A stretch of 64,000 nucleotides of DNA from Pelagibacterium luteolum (GTDB lineage Bacteria; Pseudomonadota; Alphaproteobacteria; Rhizobiales; Devosiaceae). Shown here one piece after another: positions 8,845 through 17,625 of this stretch (within the stretch, counting starts at the first letter, position 1; the number at the start of each line of letters is the position of its first letter). The DNA lies in assembly GCF_900100665.1 (NCBI RefSeq), contig NZ_FNCS01000002.1, forward strand, positions 124,001 through 188,000. The letters run 5' to 3'. Both the position numbers and the translations under genes were made by a program. Below the pieces are notes generated by a model, which was not told where the DNA came from, did not search any database, and saw only the letters and a list, made by a program, of their open reading frames with translations.

Positions 8845-9266
8845 TATGCCAACACCTTTCTGAGAGAATATCCGCCGCTCTCTCGGTCGCTTATTGTCCA
8901 GCCAAGAGGTTTCCACATGCGTCCGCCGCCCTGAATCTCAGTGCAGCCCATGCGCTTGGCCTCGGCTTCCAGTGCCGCCGCAAAAGTCCGTATTTTTCGA
9001 AGCTGCTCTTTCGGCCCGCCATCGATGGTCCCGGCCACGTAATTGACGAACAGGGCCATTCCGTCCTCTCCGTCGCATTTGGTCAGGCACACGATCACGT
9101 CAGACCCGCCAGTGACGCGCAGAACGAGCATGTCGCCTGCCATGACCTGCTGTCGGACTTCTTCAAGCGTTGCGCCGGGGTGTTGCCGTATGGCAGGCAC
9201 GAGCAAAGGCCCGATCCAGTGCCAGTTGACCTGAACCTCATCGGGCGCGATGATGGCGACGTGCAT
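8844..9266 (-). CDS. GNAT-like phage protein
   Basis: The product is 140 aa. The order of predicted elements (short helix, V-x-x-G-D-M-L-V-L strand, a D-G-M-A-L-F-V-N-Y-V strand, a long helix K-I-R-T-F-A-A-A-L-E-A-E-A-K, a G-C-T-E-I-Q-G strand and a W-x-P-L-G-W end) fits the N-acetyltransferase fold found in phage structural operons. The usual acetyl-CoA R-x-x-G-x-G/A loop is not clear, so it may be a non-catalytic relative. Its start and stop overlap both neighbours as TAATG, so it is tightly coupled with virion genes. Confidence 0.55.
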   Translation of the reverse strand: MHVAIIAPDEVQVNWHWIGPLLVPAIRQHPGATLEEVRQQVMAGDMLVLRVTGGSDVIVCLTKCDGEDGMALFVNYVAGTIDGGPKEQLRKIRTFAAALEAEAKRMGCTEIQGGGRMWKPLGWTISDRESGGYSLRKVLA

Positions 9267-9634
9267 TACCCGCCAACCATGCCGCCCGCGCCACGCCCTG
9301 CAATGCCAAGCGCGGCATAGGTCACGAAAATATCGACATCGCCTGACGCATCAGAACTGGTGGCGCGCAGTGTCTCGCCATTGTCCAGAATGAACACGTC
9401 ATCATACGTCACGCTGCCCTTGGCCGTCAGAGCCGCGGCATTGCGCTTGAACCAAGTCGTGGTGCCGTCCGTAACATCGATGGTCAGGTTGGGCGTGCCG
9501 CCCTGTGTCTCCGTCACGTCAATGCTTAGAATGGTCACGCGACCGGCATCGGCATCAACCAATGTCGTTGCCGTGTTATCGGTGAGTTTGACTTTAGCCG
9601 TGATGACCGATCCAACCGGAAAAGTGAAGCTCAT
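9266..9634 (-). CDS. Small beta-rich virion protein
   Basis: The product is 122 aa, with alternating Thr/Val/Asp strands (V-I-T-A-K-V-K-L, L-T-I-D-V-T-D-G-T-T-T-W) and a glycine-rich end. The size and beta composition suggest a minor head, decoration or tail-spike base protein. It is coupled on both sides: TAATG with the next gene, and its ATG at 9634 overlaps the stop of the 487-aa gene as ATGA. No family is recognised. Confidence 0.55.
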   Translation of the reverse strand: MSFTFPVGSVITAKVKLTDNTATTLVDADAGRVTILSIDVTETQGGTPNLTIDVTDGTTTWFKRNAAALTAKGSVTYDDVFILDNGETLRATSSDASGDVDIFVTYAALGIAGRGAGGMVGG

Positions 9635-11094
9635 CGCACACCCCCAGCGCCTGCATCGATATGGTCAACACCCTTGACGTATTCCCATTCCTCGTCTTGA
9701 GCGTTGGCCCAGCGAAACGAGACGTTCTTGCCGCGCCCCCGAAGCGGAACACGGCCCGATGGCTTGATCGATGATGCCGCCTTCCATGTCAGCGCATCAG
9801 ACAACTTGTCGGACACGCCGAGAGCCACAGTGCAGTTGGCGGCGTCGGTCAGCGGTGTGCAGGACGTGATAAGCCCAGAACGTGGGCTATTGGCCGTCCT
9901 GCTCTGGATAAGCGGTGCCAGCGCACCAGCCGAGAACGTCGCAAATTTCAGGTCTGCATTGATCGCGGCAAAGAGCGGTGCGCCACCGGCCCAGAACCGG
10001 CTATCGAGCGGGATATCGATGCTATCGAGCGGCCCGAAGCTATCCATGGAATCGAGCGTGTAACCCGGCGTTGCAATGCGGCTGAGGTAGCTCGTGCTAA
10101 CCTTGGCCGTGACCCAGCGGTCAAACTCCCAAGAATAGCCAATCATGTCATCGAAAATCACCGACTCGCCAATGGCTGTTGACGGGAACCGCCACCACAC
10201 CATTTTACGGCTTGGGTCAACTGACCCTTGCACCTCGCTCAAGCGCGAGATTTCCACGTTGTCGAAAAACCACTGGTCAACCTTGCCAGAGCCAATCGGG
10301 GTCAGCCCGTTCATTGAGAACTTCCAGAACCCATTGGAGGCCAGGAAGTAACAAACGCCATCAAATGAGATTACGGAACGTTCGCCCACTGCGCCGCGCC
10401 CGTCAGCAATGCTTTGTAGCGAGAAGGTCGCGCCACCCCCGGCATTACCGAACTGCATAAGCCGCATGGCGTCAGCCTGGAACACAACAGCAGCGTTGTT
10501 CTTGAGGCTCACGCCGCAAATCAACTCTTGCCCATCGTCCAGAGGCTGATAGTCAGCACCCTTTGTTTTCCAGTTGGTGTGATCGCCAAATGCCGATGTT
10601 CGAATAAGCCGGTTATTGCGTGTGCCGGAATTGTCCAGCGTATCCAGAGCAACAACAACGTTGGCACAGGAAAACACCGAACGCGGTGCGCCAGCATCCG
10701 CGACTGCAGAAACAGACCCACCAAGCTCTATGTTATAAGCCTTCAGGCCGTCCGTTGTGTTGGTTGCCAGAAGCTGATCGCCAAAGTGCACAGAAGACCA
10801 ATCATCGCCCGCGGTGCAACTCAGCCCCGATGCGGTCACAACCCAAGTGAAATCGGCCTGCATTTCCTGAATGGTCGTTTCAGTGAAAGCAAAGACCTGA
10901 TAGGCACCATTGCGCTGCACAAGCGAAATCAAGCCACGCGGGTTTGCCGACAGTGCGGCAGCGCTCGCAGCGGCAACAAGCCTCCGCATGGGGCCGTAGC
11001 CCTCTGGGAGCGGCAGCACGTTTTGCGCCGTCATGACAACGCCAGGGGCTGTTGCCTTGGCGTCTGGTGCGAGGGGGCCGAACGGGACTTGCAT
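9631..11094 (-). CDS. Tail nozzle / DNA stabilization-like protein
   Basis: The 487-aa product is almost all beta. The N-terminus, P-F-G-P-L-A-P-D-A-K plus a V-L-P-L-P-E-G-Y-G-P segment, is followed by repeated blades with motifs such as F-G-D-Q-L-L-A-T-N, G-V-C-Y-F-L-A-S-N-G-F-W and W-W-R-F-P. This resembles P22 gp10-type stabilization/nozzle proteins and related podoviral nozzles, which close the portal after packaging. It lies directly after the adaptor gene in transcription order, as expected for head-completion genes. The assignment is by layout and fold impression. Confidence 0.6.
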   Translation of the reverse strand: MQVPFGPLAPDAKATAPGVVMTAQNVLPLPEGYGPMRRLVAAASAAALSANPRGLISLVQRNGAYQVFAFTETTIQEMQADFTWVVTASGLSCTAGDDWSSVHFGDQLLATNTTDGLKAYNIELGGSVSAVADAGAPRSVFSCANVVVALDTLDNSGTRNNRLIRTSAFGDHTNWKTKGADYQPLDDGQELICGVSLKNNAAVVFQADAMRLMQFGNAGGGATFSLQSIADGRGAVGERSVISFDGVCYFLASNGFWKFSMNGLTPIGSGKVDQWFFDNVEISRLSEVQGSVDPSRKMVWWRFPSTAIGESVIFDDMIGYSWEFDRWVTAKVSTSYLSRIATPGYTLDSMDSFGPLDSIDIPLDSRFWAGGAPLFAAINADLKFATFSAGALAPLIQSRTANSPRSGLITSCTPLTDAANCTVALGVSDKLSDALTWKAASSIKPSGRVPLRGRGKNVSFRWANAQDEEWEYVKGVDHIDAGAGGVR

Positions 11095-11102
11095 CTAAAC
11101 CC

Positions 11103-11717
11103 TCACGGCGTCGGCATATCGAGGGTCACAGAGGCGGTCGCATATTGCGCCACGTCGCTCTGTATCCCGACAAGATCAAGGTATTGGAGGGCTTGCCCCT
11201 TCCATGTCGCCGCCTCGGCAAAATTCTTCTGGAACGCCTCCGCTGCCGATAGGCACATGGCGAGATAGGCCATGGGGGAGAGCGTGATCAGCCAATTGGT
11301 GGCATTCGAGCTGGTCAGGCCCGCAAGTCCAACCGCCATCTCGGCAATGAAATCGCCCTCAGCTATCGGGGACACCTTTAGCGTTGACCCTTTGATGGCG
11401 TAATATTCTGGAATACCGGCTAGGGCATAAGGGTTGAGAGCCTGTAGCGTCCGCCAGTCGGTCGGGATCAAGGGAGATGCGCCAGAAAGGTCTCGTTTGA
11501 GCGACACCATGGACCGGAACGCTGAAGGCAAAGTAGCTTCGCCGCTGCTATTGGTCGTGAGTGTGTTCTGTTCGACCCTGCGATATGAGCGCAGGACAAG
11601 GTTGAACTCCGACTCCGCCAGCCCAATAAACTGGTCTTTCTGCGCATCGGTGTAATCGCGCTCCGACCAATCATCGATGGCCGCGATCAGCGTTGTGTAG
11701 TTGGTAATCGCGGTCAT
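11103..11717 (-). CDS. Phage head-tail adaptor protein
   Basis: The product is 204 aa. The N-terminus (Y-T-T-L-I-A-A-I-D-D-W-S-E-R-D-Y, then F-I-G-L-A-E-S-E-F-N and L-R-S-Y-R-R-V-E) matches the pattern of podoviral adaptor proteins that bind beneath the portal ring. The middle has P-S-A-F-R-S-M-V-S-L and I-P-E-Y-Y-A-I-K-G. The C-terminus is helical and Ala-rich with A-W-K-G-Q-A-L-Q-Y-L. Its start at 11717 shares bases with the stop of the upstream gene (TGATG). Confidence 0.7.
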   Translation of the reverse strand: MTAITNYTTLIAAIDDWSERDYTDAQKDQFIGLAESEFNLVLRSYRRVEQNTLTTNSSGEATLPSAFRSMVSLKRDLSGASPLIPTDWRTLQALNPYALAGIPEYYAIKGSTLKVSPIAEGDFIAEMAVGLAGLTSSNATNWLITLSPMAYLAMCLSAAEAFQKNFAEAATWKGQALQYLDLVGIQSDVAQYATASVTLDMPTP

Positions 11718-12106
11718 CAGAGTTTCCCGTTTCGGGTGCGGAAGGGCTGGTTTTCGTCCCGCTCAAGCCACCATTTGGCGTGGTCTTTGTCGCCCTGCTG
11801 TAGTTGCGGGACGATCTCGGCAAAGAACTTGTTGAGCGGAACGCGCCCGACATGAACCATGGGTAGGTTCCCGCCCTTGTCGCTGCCCATTCCTGACGTG
11901 AACCGACGCCCATCACGCTCGTTGCGCTCATCGGCATTGAGGGCAAGCAAGGCATCCTCGGCCAGGAACTCGCGCTTTTGCACGGTGATTTCCTGGCCGG
12001 TGACAGGGTGCGTGCCGTGACCTACATAGGTCCGGTATGTGTCGGTCTGCTCGACCAACTTCCACCGAACGTTCGCGCAGTCCTCGGCTGTGAGCTTAAT
12101 CGTCAA
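11717..12106 (-). CDS. Hypothetical virion-operon protein
   Basis: The product is 129 aa, charged and soluble, with no membrane segment. A beta-strand start (W-K-L-V-E-Q-T-D-T-Y-R-T-Y-V) is followed by a helical half with many D/E/R/K residues and W-W-L-E-R-D near the end. It overlaps its neighbours (11 bp upstream, 1 bp downstream) and lies between capsid and adaptor genes. I do not recognise the family; a head-completion or assembly role is possible from position. Confidence 0.55.
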   Translation of the reverse strand: MTIKLTAEDCANVRWKLVEQTDTYRTYVGHGTHPVTGQEITVQKREFLAEDALLALNADERNERDGRRFTSGMGSDKGGNLPMVHVGRVPLNKFFAEIVPQLQQGDKDHAKWWLERDENQPFRTRNGKL

Positions 12107-12563
12107 AGCTACGCTCTGCGATGCCGAGGTCTTTAGCGCGCTTGGCTTCCTCTATGGGGAGCCTGACGGTCGTGCCAGACCAAACCTTGTTATCGGAGCC
12201 AACGCCAGGCATTGGGGGCGGGGCCATCTCGCCTTCGACAAAAACGGCAGGCGACTTGACGATGATCTGCCCCGAGGCGTTCTTTTCGGTCACTTCCTTG
12301 CGGTGATGACCAACAATGTCGAAATGCCCCATGGGCACGTAATTGCGTTTGAGCAGCATGGGAACCAGCTTGGCGTCTTTTGCCCCGCCCGCCTTGCCGT
12401 CATTGTCGTGATCGCCTTTGCCGCCAAAGTCTTCCTTGGCATTGCGGGCCATCGTGATTTTGCGCTTGAGGACTGGAGCGTCCCATTCGTCGTTGACATC
12501 AATGCCAAGATTGCGGGCTTCAGTCTGAAGCTGTTCTTTCTCGTTGGGGGCGTCGTTTGACAC
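12096..12563 (-). CDS. Hypothetical virion-operon protein
   Basis: The product is 155 aa. The N-terminus is helical and charged, resembling SAP-like short helices (E-A-R-N-L-G-I-D-V, A-P-V-L-K-R-K-I). An Asp/Gly/Lys-rich segment and a beta half (Y-V-P-M-G-H-F-D, G-Q-I-I-V-K-S-P-A-V-F-V-E-G) follow. It is the first gene after the terminator that follows the capsid/decoration genes. The family is not recognised. Confidence 0.55.
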   Translation of the reverse strand: MSNDAPNEKEQLQTEARNLGIDVNDEWDAPVLKRKITMARNAKEDFGGKGDHDNDGKAGGAKDAKLVPMLLKRNYVPMGHFDIVGHHRKEVTEKNASGQIIVKSPAVFVEGEMAPPPMPGVGSDNKVWSGTTVRLPIEEAKRAKDLGIAERSFDD

Positions 12564-12593
12564 AGATCCAACTCCTTAACGGTTGCGGGGAAC

Positions 12594-12619
12594 AAAAAAG
12601 CCCCGCCCGTAGGCGAGGC
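12594..12619 (-). terminator. Terminator after the capsid/decoration genes
   Basis: On the minus strand an 8-bp stem (one mismatch) with loop TACG is followed by six T residues. It lies between the 143-aa gene and the 155-aa gene. Partial termination here would raise capsid mRNA over downstream head-completion genes. Confidence 0.7.
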
Positions 12620-12649
12620 TCGTGGTTGCAGTGAGGGAGGGTTGCCCGG

Positions 12650-13081
12650 TTAGGAAACAGCCGCCGAGAACGGTGTTGCTTCAACGCCGGTCGAAACCAG
12701 ACCGCCGCGAACAGCCCAGACGCCGGACGAGACATCGATCAGCTCAACATATGAGCCTTTGACGCCGCCGGTCGTGGAACCGTTCATGGTGATGGTGTCG
12801 GAATCCGCCGCCGTGGGGGCAACAGTGCCACCAATGTCGGTAGAGACCGCCAACGTGCCAGCCATGATATCAGTGGCGTTGGCCACCTGGATGATCAGGC
12901 TGTTTGACGTGATGGTCGTACCAACGAAGACGCGATACTTTGCACCCTTGCCTTCCGACGCCGGGAGCGTGATCGTTGTCCCGGCTTCTCGATTGGCGGT
13001 AACGACTGTCTCGCTGTGCGTTTCCTTATCAAGGGTCAGCGTAGCGGCAGTCACGTTGATAGGCTGGAGAGCGTAAGCCAT
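12650..13081 (-). CDS. Probable capsid decoration or head protein
   Basis: The product is 143 aa, rich in Thr/Val/Ala/Gly with regular beta strands (T-L-T-L-D-K-E-T, T-T-I-T-L-P-A-S, K-Y-R-V-F-V-G-T-T-I). It resembles small beta-sandwich proteins encoded after major capsid genes. It starts 14 bp after the capsid gene and ends before a terminator, so it shares the capsid's high expression segment. Decoration is inferred. Confidence 0.6.
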   Translation of the reverse strand: MAYALQPINVTAATLTLDKETHSETVVTANREAGTTITLPASEGKGAKYRVFVGTTITSNSLIIQVANATDIMAGTLAVSTDIGGTVAPTAADSDTITMNGSTTGGVKGSYVELIDVSSGVWAVRGGLVSTGVEATPFSAAVS

Positions 13082-13095
13082 TGTCTGGTTACTCC

Positions 13096-14106
13096 TTAGC
13101 TCGATGCCGTCATGCCAAAGAGGTCCGCGGCAACGCCGTGGGCCGCTTCGTTATTGACGAGCAGGGTGTATTCGGTCACCAGCACGCGCTTTTCCGCGTC
13201 CCCGGTCTTGGCGGGCTTTTGGATGGAGATGTCATCGAAAACGCCAAGCCCAACCATTTTGGGGTCAAGGAGAAAGCCGTTGCGGGCAATGGTTGCACCG
13301 GCACGAGCCATCTGGCGGTTCGGAACGATCGAAATCATGCCGAAGTCGGACAGGTACATGTCGGCAGCGGCCACAATGGTCGCCTGATTGTTGCCCTGGA
13401 GAGGCTTGCGCAGCGGGACAACATTGGAATCCGACATGAAGGTGGAGTAAATCGTCTTCACATACGGGGAGCACATAAAAACGGTCGGGTTGCCGCCCGC
13501 GTTGTAGGTGCTCAGGATAGTGCTGTCCAAAATGGCCTTGGTGAAGGCTCGTTGTGTGCCGTTGGTTGCGGCATCAACAACGCTGGTGCTCGAATTAAAG
13601 CCGCCCGAAGAGCCGCCCGATCCCATGCTGTCATTGGTCGAAAGCCAAGCACGAAGACCACCGGCCTTGCGGTTGGTCGCACCATTGCCTGCGCCAGCCG
13701 TGGAGGCCTGGTTGGACAGGAGAATGACTTCCATGTCCGTGCGCAGCTCGACACCCTTTTTGGCGACTTCACGGGCAAGTTCCGACTTGCGGCCTGCCTT
13801 CGAAGTCTTGTCCTGGGTGCGCGAGATGATGATGCGCTTGTCCGAGATCTGGGTATAGTTCCCGACTCGGGTGGTTGGCGTGATGGCCTGGAAGTTCCAG
13901 TCATTGCCTTCCGGCTGGTTGTTGTCCGCATCAGGGGATGCAAGCGTGTCAGTCTGCCACTCTGGGTGGGTCGAAGACACGGACTTGCGCCCGATCAGCG
14001 AAACAAAGGGGGTTTCTTCCGGGGTGATCTGGTAGATCTTGTCTGCCAGCTCTTCCCGATTGCCTACGGCGTCGTAGGTCTCAAAGGTATTGGCTACCTG
14101 GGCCAT
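13096..14106 (-). CDS. Major capsid protein, SU10-like (DUF5309 type)
   Basis: The product is 336 aa. The N-terminal T-F-E-T-Y-D-A-V-G-N-R-E-E-L-A-D segment, followed by I-T-P-E-E-T-P-F-V-S-L-I-G, is the hallmark of the SU10-type major capsid family. Later come H-P-E-W-Q-T-D-T-L, a central R-K-S-E-L-A-R-E-V-A-K-K-G-V-E-L-R-T-D-M-E spine helix and a C-terminal K-R-V-L-V-T-E-Y-T-L strand. These subunits have the HK97 fold and build the icosahedral shell. The gene follows the scaffold gene in transcription order, as usual. Confidence 0.88.
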   Translation of the reverse strand: MAQVANTFETYDAVGNREELADKIYQITPEETPFVSLIGRKSVSSTHPEWQTDTLASPDADNNQPEGNDWNFQAITPTTRVGNYTQISDKRIIISRTQDKTSKAGRKSELAREVAKKGVELRTDMEVILLSNQASTAGAGNGATNRKAGGLRAWLSTNDSMGSGGSSGGFNSSTSVVDAATNGTQRAFTKAILDSTILSTYNAGGNPTVFMCSPYVKTIYSTFMSDSNVVPLRKPLQGNNQATIVAAADMYLSDFGMISIVPNRQMARAGATIARNGFLLDPKMVGLGVFDDISIQKPAKTGDAEKRVLVTEYTLLVNNEAAHGVAADLFGMTASS

Positions 14107-14118
14107 TGGGGTGAACTC

Positions 14119-15168
14119 CTAGAGATCAAAGGACATGAGCGCTTCAACGCCAGCGTTGAAATCGCCCGATTTGCGAAGCCGCTCTGCCTTCTGCTGCTGT
14201 TCACGAGATTGTCTGGCCTTGGGGTTGGCGCGCTGCTGGGTCTTGGGAAGCTTTGGCTTCTGCTCGACCTGCTTTTTGGCCTCGGGGGCCTTGGCCTTGA
14301 GCCTGCGATACGCGAGCGCATCGTTGAGGATCTTGATCTGTCGATGGTCAGCCACGGAGGTGATTTCCTCCTTGGTCAGCCCATAAAACTGCTCGGCATC
14401 CCCTGCCAGCCTCTGCCAGAACTCAGGCTTGGTGCTGTCGGGGAATGATTGCTTGAGCTGTTCGACTTCGGCCTGCAGACGCTTCTCGAATTGAGCCTGC
14501 GTCTCGCTTTTGCGCTTCTGCTGATCTGCCTGCTTTTCCTGCTCAAACCGTTGATAGGCCTGCGCGTGTTCATTGTAGGCATTCAGCTTGTGGAGATAGT
14601 CCATGTAGCCGACGGGGTCGGTGTTTGGGTCTCCAGAGAACTGGGGCTTTTTGGGCCCATAGGTCTCACCATACCAAGCCAGCCAGTCGCGAGCTTCCGC
14701 TAGCTGCTGGGCAAAGCCATCCCATTCGGACTTCTGAGACAGGAACTCGTCGCGTTCCTTGGCCAGCTCAGTCGTCTTCTTGGTGTAATCGCGCTGAAAG
14801 AAGTTGTTGCGCTTGAGTTCGGCGATGGTGATCGTCGTACCGTCATCGAGCTTGACCTTGGCGTTGTCCGCCGCAAATCGTCCGCCCGCATATTCGGTTT
14901 CGTCCGAGCCGTCTTCGCCCTCTGCGTCTTCCTCGCCTTCAACGTCTTCCGATTCGTCGTCCTCGGCGTCTTCGTCTTCGGGGTCAGGCGTTTCGCCTTC
15001 ATCCTCTACGTCTTCGCCTTGGTCATCGGCTTCTGTGTCCTGATCATCACCGGAGAGATCCACATCGGGGTCTTCAATGAGGCCAGCAATTTCACCCACG
15101 CTGTCTTCAAACGAGCGCGGGCCGTCAGAGACAGGCCCCGTGGCTTCGGGGAGATTGTCTTCATCCAT
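14119..15168 (-). CDS. Capsid scaffolding protein
   Basis: The product is 349 aa from the ATG at 15168, which has AGGAAG upstream. Residues 1-115 are extremely acidic (runs of D/E with few other residues). A short conserved motif (A-K-V-K-L-D-D-G-T-T-I-T-I-A-E-L), then long charged coiled coils (about 140-330, rich in E-Q-E-K-Q-A-D-Q-Q-K-R) follow. Position between portal and capsid, together with the acidic head and coiled-coil body, is typical of scaffolds that template the procapsid and are later lost. Upstream alternative starts would add a basic stretch without a ribosome site. Confidence 0.78.
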   Translation of the reverse strand: MDEDNLPEATGPVSDGPRSFEDSVGEIAGLIEDPDVDLSGDDQDTEADDQGEDVEDEGETPDPEDEDAEDDESEDVEGEEDAEGEDGSDETEYAGGRFAADNAKVKLDDGTTITIAELKRNNFFQRDYTKKTTELAKERDEFLSQKSEWDGFAQQLAEARDWLAWYGETYGPKKPQFSGDPNTDPVGYMDYLHKLNAYNEHAQAYQRFEQEKQADQQKRKSETQAQFEKRLQAEVEQLKQSFPDSTKPEFWQRLAGDAEQFYGLTKEEITSVADHRQIKILNDALAYRRLKAKAPEAKKQVEQKPKLPKTQQRANPKARQSREQQQKAERLRKSGDFNAGVEALMSFDL

Positions 15169-15223
15169 GATTGGGTCTTCCTGAGAGCCGCCGCACAGGC
15201 GGGGTTTAACGGGGCCGGGGTCG

Positions 15224-15481
15224 CTAGGCGGTCGGCCCGTTCGGATCAACGCCGCCGTCCATATCGCCAGTGGCAATTATGGCGGTCTGCAGAAGATCAC
15301 GAACCTCTTGGAGGCATGCGGCGATGGCCTGCAGCCTCATGATTTCCTTGGTGTCGGTGGGGTCAACAGTGCCCAGCCCGACCAACGCATCTAGGCGAAC
15401 CTTGTGGAAGGCAGAGGCCAGAACCTCATCATTGAGGAGACGGCTTGCCTCATTGGCCAAGTGTTGCTTGCGATCGGTCAT
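15224..15481 (-). CDS. Small helical phage protein between portal and scaffold
   Basis: The product is 85 aa and mostly helical: H-L-A-N-E-A-S-R-L-L-N-D-E-V-L then A-F-H-K-V-R-L-D-A-L, a D-P-T-D-T break, and R-L-Q-A-I-A-A-C-L-Q-E-V-R-D-L-L. Small proteins of this layout and place are common in podoviral head operons, but their function is not known. Its start overlaps the portal stop by 4 bp, so translation is coupled. Confidence 0.6.
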   Translation of the reverse strand: MTDRKQHLANEASRLLNDEVLASAFHKVRLDALVGLGTVDPTDTKEIMRLQAIAACLQEVRDLLQTAIIATGDMDGGVDPNGPTA

Positions 15482-17625
15482 CCTGGGTCACCTCCCATGC
15501 GGACGGACGATGTGCCGCCGGTGTCAGATGCCATGGCGCCCATCTGGCCAAGCTCGCGTTTTAGGTTGATCTCGGCAAACGCTACTTCGCGCTTCAGGAT
15601 AAGCTCGGCGTTGAGCTGTTCGCGCTTGAGCTTCATTTCAGCATCGAGCTGCGCATATTTGTACTGGAACTCTTGCTGGGCCTGCTGCTGATCGAACTGC
15701 ATTTCCTGCTGCTTGATCTGCGCATCAACCTGGGCTTCGGCCATCTTGCGCTCTGTCTCTGGATCGGGCTTTTCTGCAGCCTCCGCAGCCATTTGCTTGA
15801 GCTGGGCAACCTTCTCCTCGGTATATTCCGGGTAGTAGGCTTCTGGGTTCTTGAGCCCTGCGCTCTCGGCAATCTTGATCATCGTGTTGAGGATCTTGGG
15901 AAGCATGTCGATGGCATCTTCCATCGCACCTGAAGCTTGGAACCTGTCGGCCAGCATCAACTGGCTTTGCAGGACACCCTGCAGCATTGCCATGTCACGG
16001 TCACGAGACCCGGTGCCGAGGCCGACATTGACTGTAACATCCATGTCCGCGTTCCAGACCCGAGGGTCCATCTCCACGAACTTATCACGCAGCCGAATGA
16101 CGCGGGCGCGGTCCTGGTTCTTGACCACGATCTTGAGCATCTGCCGAAACACACGCGTCCAGCCAAGCTCTGCCATGTTGCGGGCAATGAGCTCGATCTG
16201 AGAATACCCGGCGTCCCTCTGGTTCTGGTTGGCCGTAGCGGTCTGGCCTTGCAACGCTTCGGGGTCTAGCGCCATGGTGGTACGCGAAACACCGGTGCGC
16301 TTTGCCGTAACCTCATCCATGTATTCCAAGGCGGTGAAAGCCTTGTCGGCCACAAACTGAACCGCATGCGAAACGATCGGTGCAGTGCCCTTCTTCTTCC
16401 AGATCGTGCCGCCGAACTTGGGGTTGACCAGAATGTCGGGGTTTTCGACGCTACCAATCTCAACCTCACGCATGGGAAGGTTGGAAGCGTAGAGGTTATC
16501 GATGCCTTGGCGCAACAACACTGTCTTGCCGCGCTGGATATCCATGGTGCGATCAGCAACGCCCTCGGCATCCTGCCGATGTGGGACGGGATAGCACGGG
16601 ATCAAGGAATAGGGGATTTCGTCATCCCACACCTCAGCCCCAAGCACCTCGCCTGCCCCAGCCGCGCCGGCGTACCAAACCTGAATGAGTTCAGCGACAC
16701 CATCGCCGTCAACGTCTGCCTTCATGTAGCATTCGTAGAGATCGATAAGCTGCTGTGATTTGAGGTTGTCGGTGCGGATGCGGAACTCGTCGTCTCGCGC
16801 CAATTCCTCTTCCGTGGACATCATCATGGAATCGGCAGGCAATCCCTCGACCACTTCACGGTCGAATCCCATCTCGATCAAATCGGAACGCGTCCTGTCG
16901 TCGTGCAGATACGCCACGAAACGCGCGTCTTCGATTTCCGTGGCCTCAGGGTCGAGAAACAGGTTCTCAGGCTTCCCAGCTTCAACACAGAGCTTGCCAT
17001 TGCGCTTGATGCGTTCGAGCTTGATATCGTAGGTCTCGATCGGGATGGCGATTTCCTGACCCGTTGCAGGGTCAACCATCATCGTGGTGTCGAGATATTC
17101 GTTCTTGCGCTGGGCGAGGATGTTGACGCCATCCTCCTCCATGAGCATGGTGATCTGCTCTTCGGAGAGGCCTGAGTGCATCGAGGTCGTCGTGATCGGC
17201 GTAGGATCCCAATAGTGCCGCACGACACCATCGCCATTGACCAGACTGTCATGGGTCGAGTTGTAGAGCGTGCGATACCCGTTGTTATCCTTGAAGAAGA
17301 TGTGGTTGATGTAGTCCGTCGCTTGCCGCGCGCCGTCAACGTCTTCAGGCCCCTCAGGATCAAACATCGCCATGTGATCGCTGGCCGTGAACACGCGAAT
17401 GATGCCGGGCAGCATCCAGCCAACAGCGTCGGAAAGATCGCGCGACACCATCTGCGACCCATTGGGGCGAGGCGGAACGTCGTTCATCTCGCCGCGCATG
17501 TATTCCATGGCACGGGCGCGCTTGTCGGAAAGCTCGGTGTCGGCATAACGCTTGGCCGAACGCAGCTCGCTATCGACCGCTGCCGAAAGGTTGCTGCCCT
17601 CGATGTCGTCTGTGTCGATGGCCAT
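15478..17625 (-). CDS. Portal protein (P22-like)
   Basis: The product is 715 aa from the ATG at 17625 (TAATG with the terminase stop). It has the layout of large P22-type portals. The N-terminal R-R-A-M-E-Y-M-R-G-E-like helix is followed by a D-L-S-D-A-V-G-W-M-L-P-G-I-I-R-V-F wing motif. Beta-rich clip and stem regions come next, and the last 120 residues form a long Gln/Lys/Glu coiled coil (barrel-like helix, E-A-Q-V-D-A-Q-I-K-Q-Q-E-M). The dodecamer forms the DNA channel and terminase docking site. Confidence 0.85.
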   Translation of the reverse strand: MAIDTDDIEGSNLSAAVDSELRSAKRYADTELSDKRARAMEYMRGEMNDVPPRPNGSQMVSRDLSDAVGWMLPGIIRVFTASDHMAMFDPEGPEDVDGARQATDYINHIFFKDNNGYRTLYNSTHDSLVNGDGVVRHYWDPTPITTTSMHSGLSEEQITMLMEEDGVNILAQRKNEYLDTTMMVDPATGQEIAIPIETYDIKLERIKRNGKLCVEAGKPENLFLDPEATEIEDARFVAYLHDDRTRSDLIEMGFDREVVEGLPADSMMMSTEEELARDDEFRIRTDNLKSQQLIDLYECYMKADVDGDGVAELIQVWYAGAAGAGEVLGAEVWDDEIPYSLIPCYPVPHRQDAEGVADRTMDIQRGKTVLLRQGIDNLYASNLPMREVEIGSVENPDILVNPKFGGTIWKKKGTAPIVSHAVQFVADKAFTALEYMDEVTAKRTGVSRTTMALDPEALQGQTATANQNQRDAGYSQIELIARNMAELGWTRVFRQMLKIVVKNQDRARVIRLRDKFVEMDPRVWNADMDVTVNVGLGTGSRDRDMAMLQGVLQSQLMLADRFQASGAMEDAIDMLPKILNTMIKIAESAGLKNPEAYYPEYTEEKVAQLKQMAAEAAEKPDPETERKMAEAQVDAQIKQQEMQFDQQQAQQEFQYKYAQLDAEMKLKREQLNAELILKREVAFAEINLKRELGQMGAMASDTGGTSSVRMGGDPG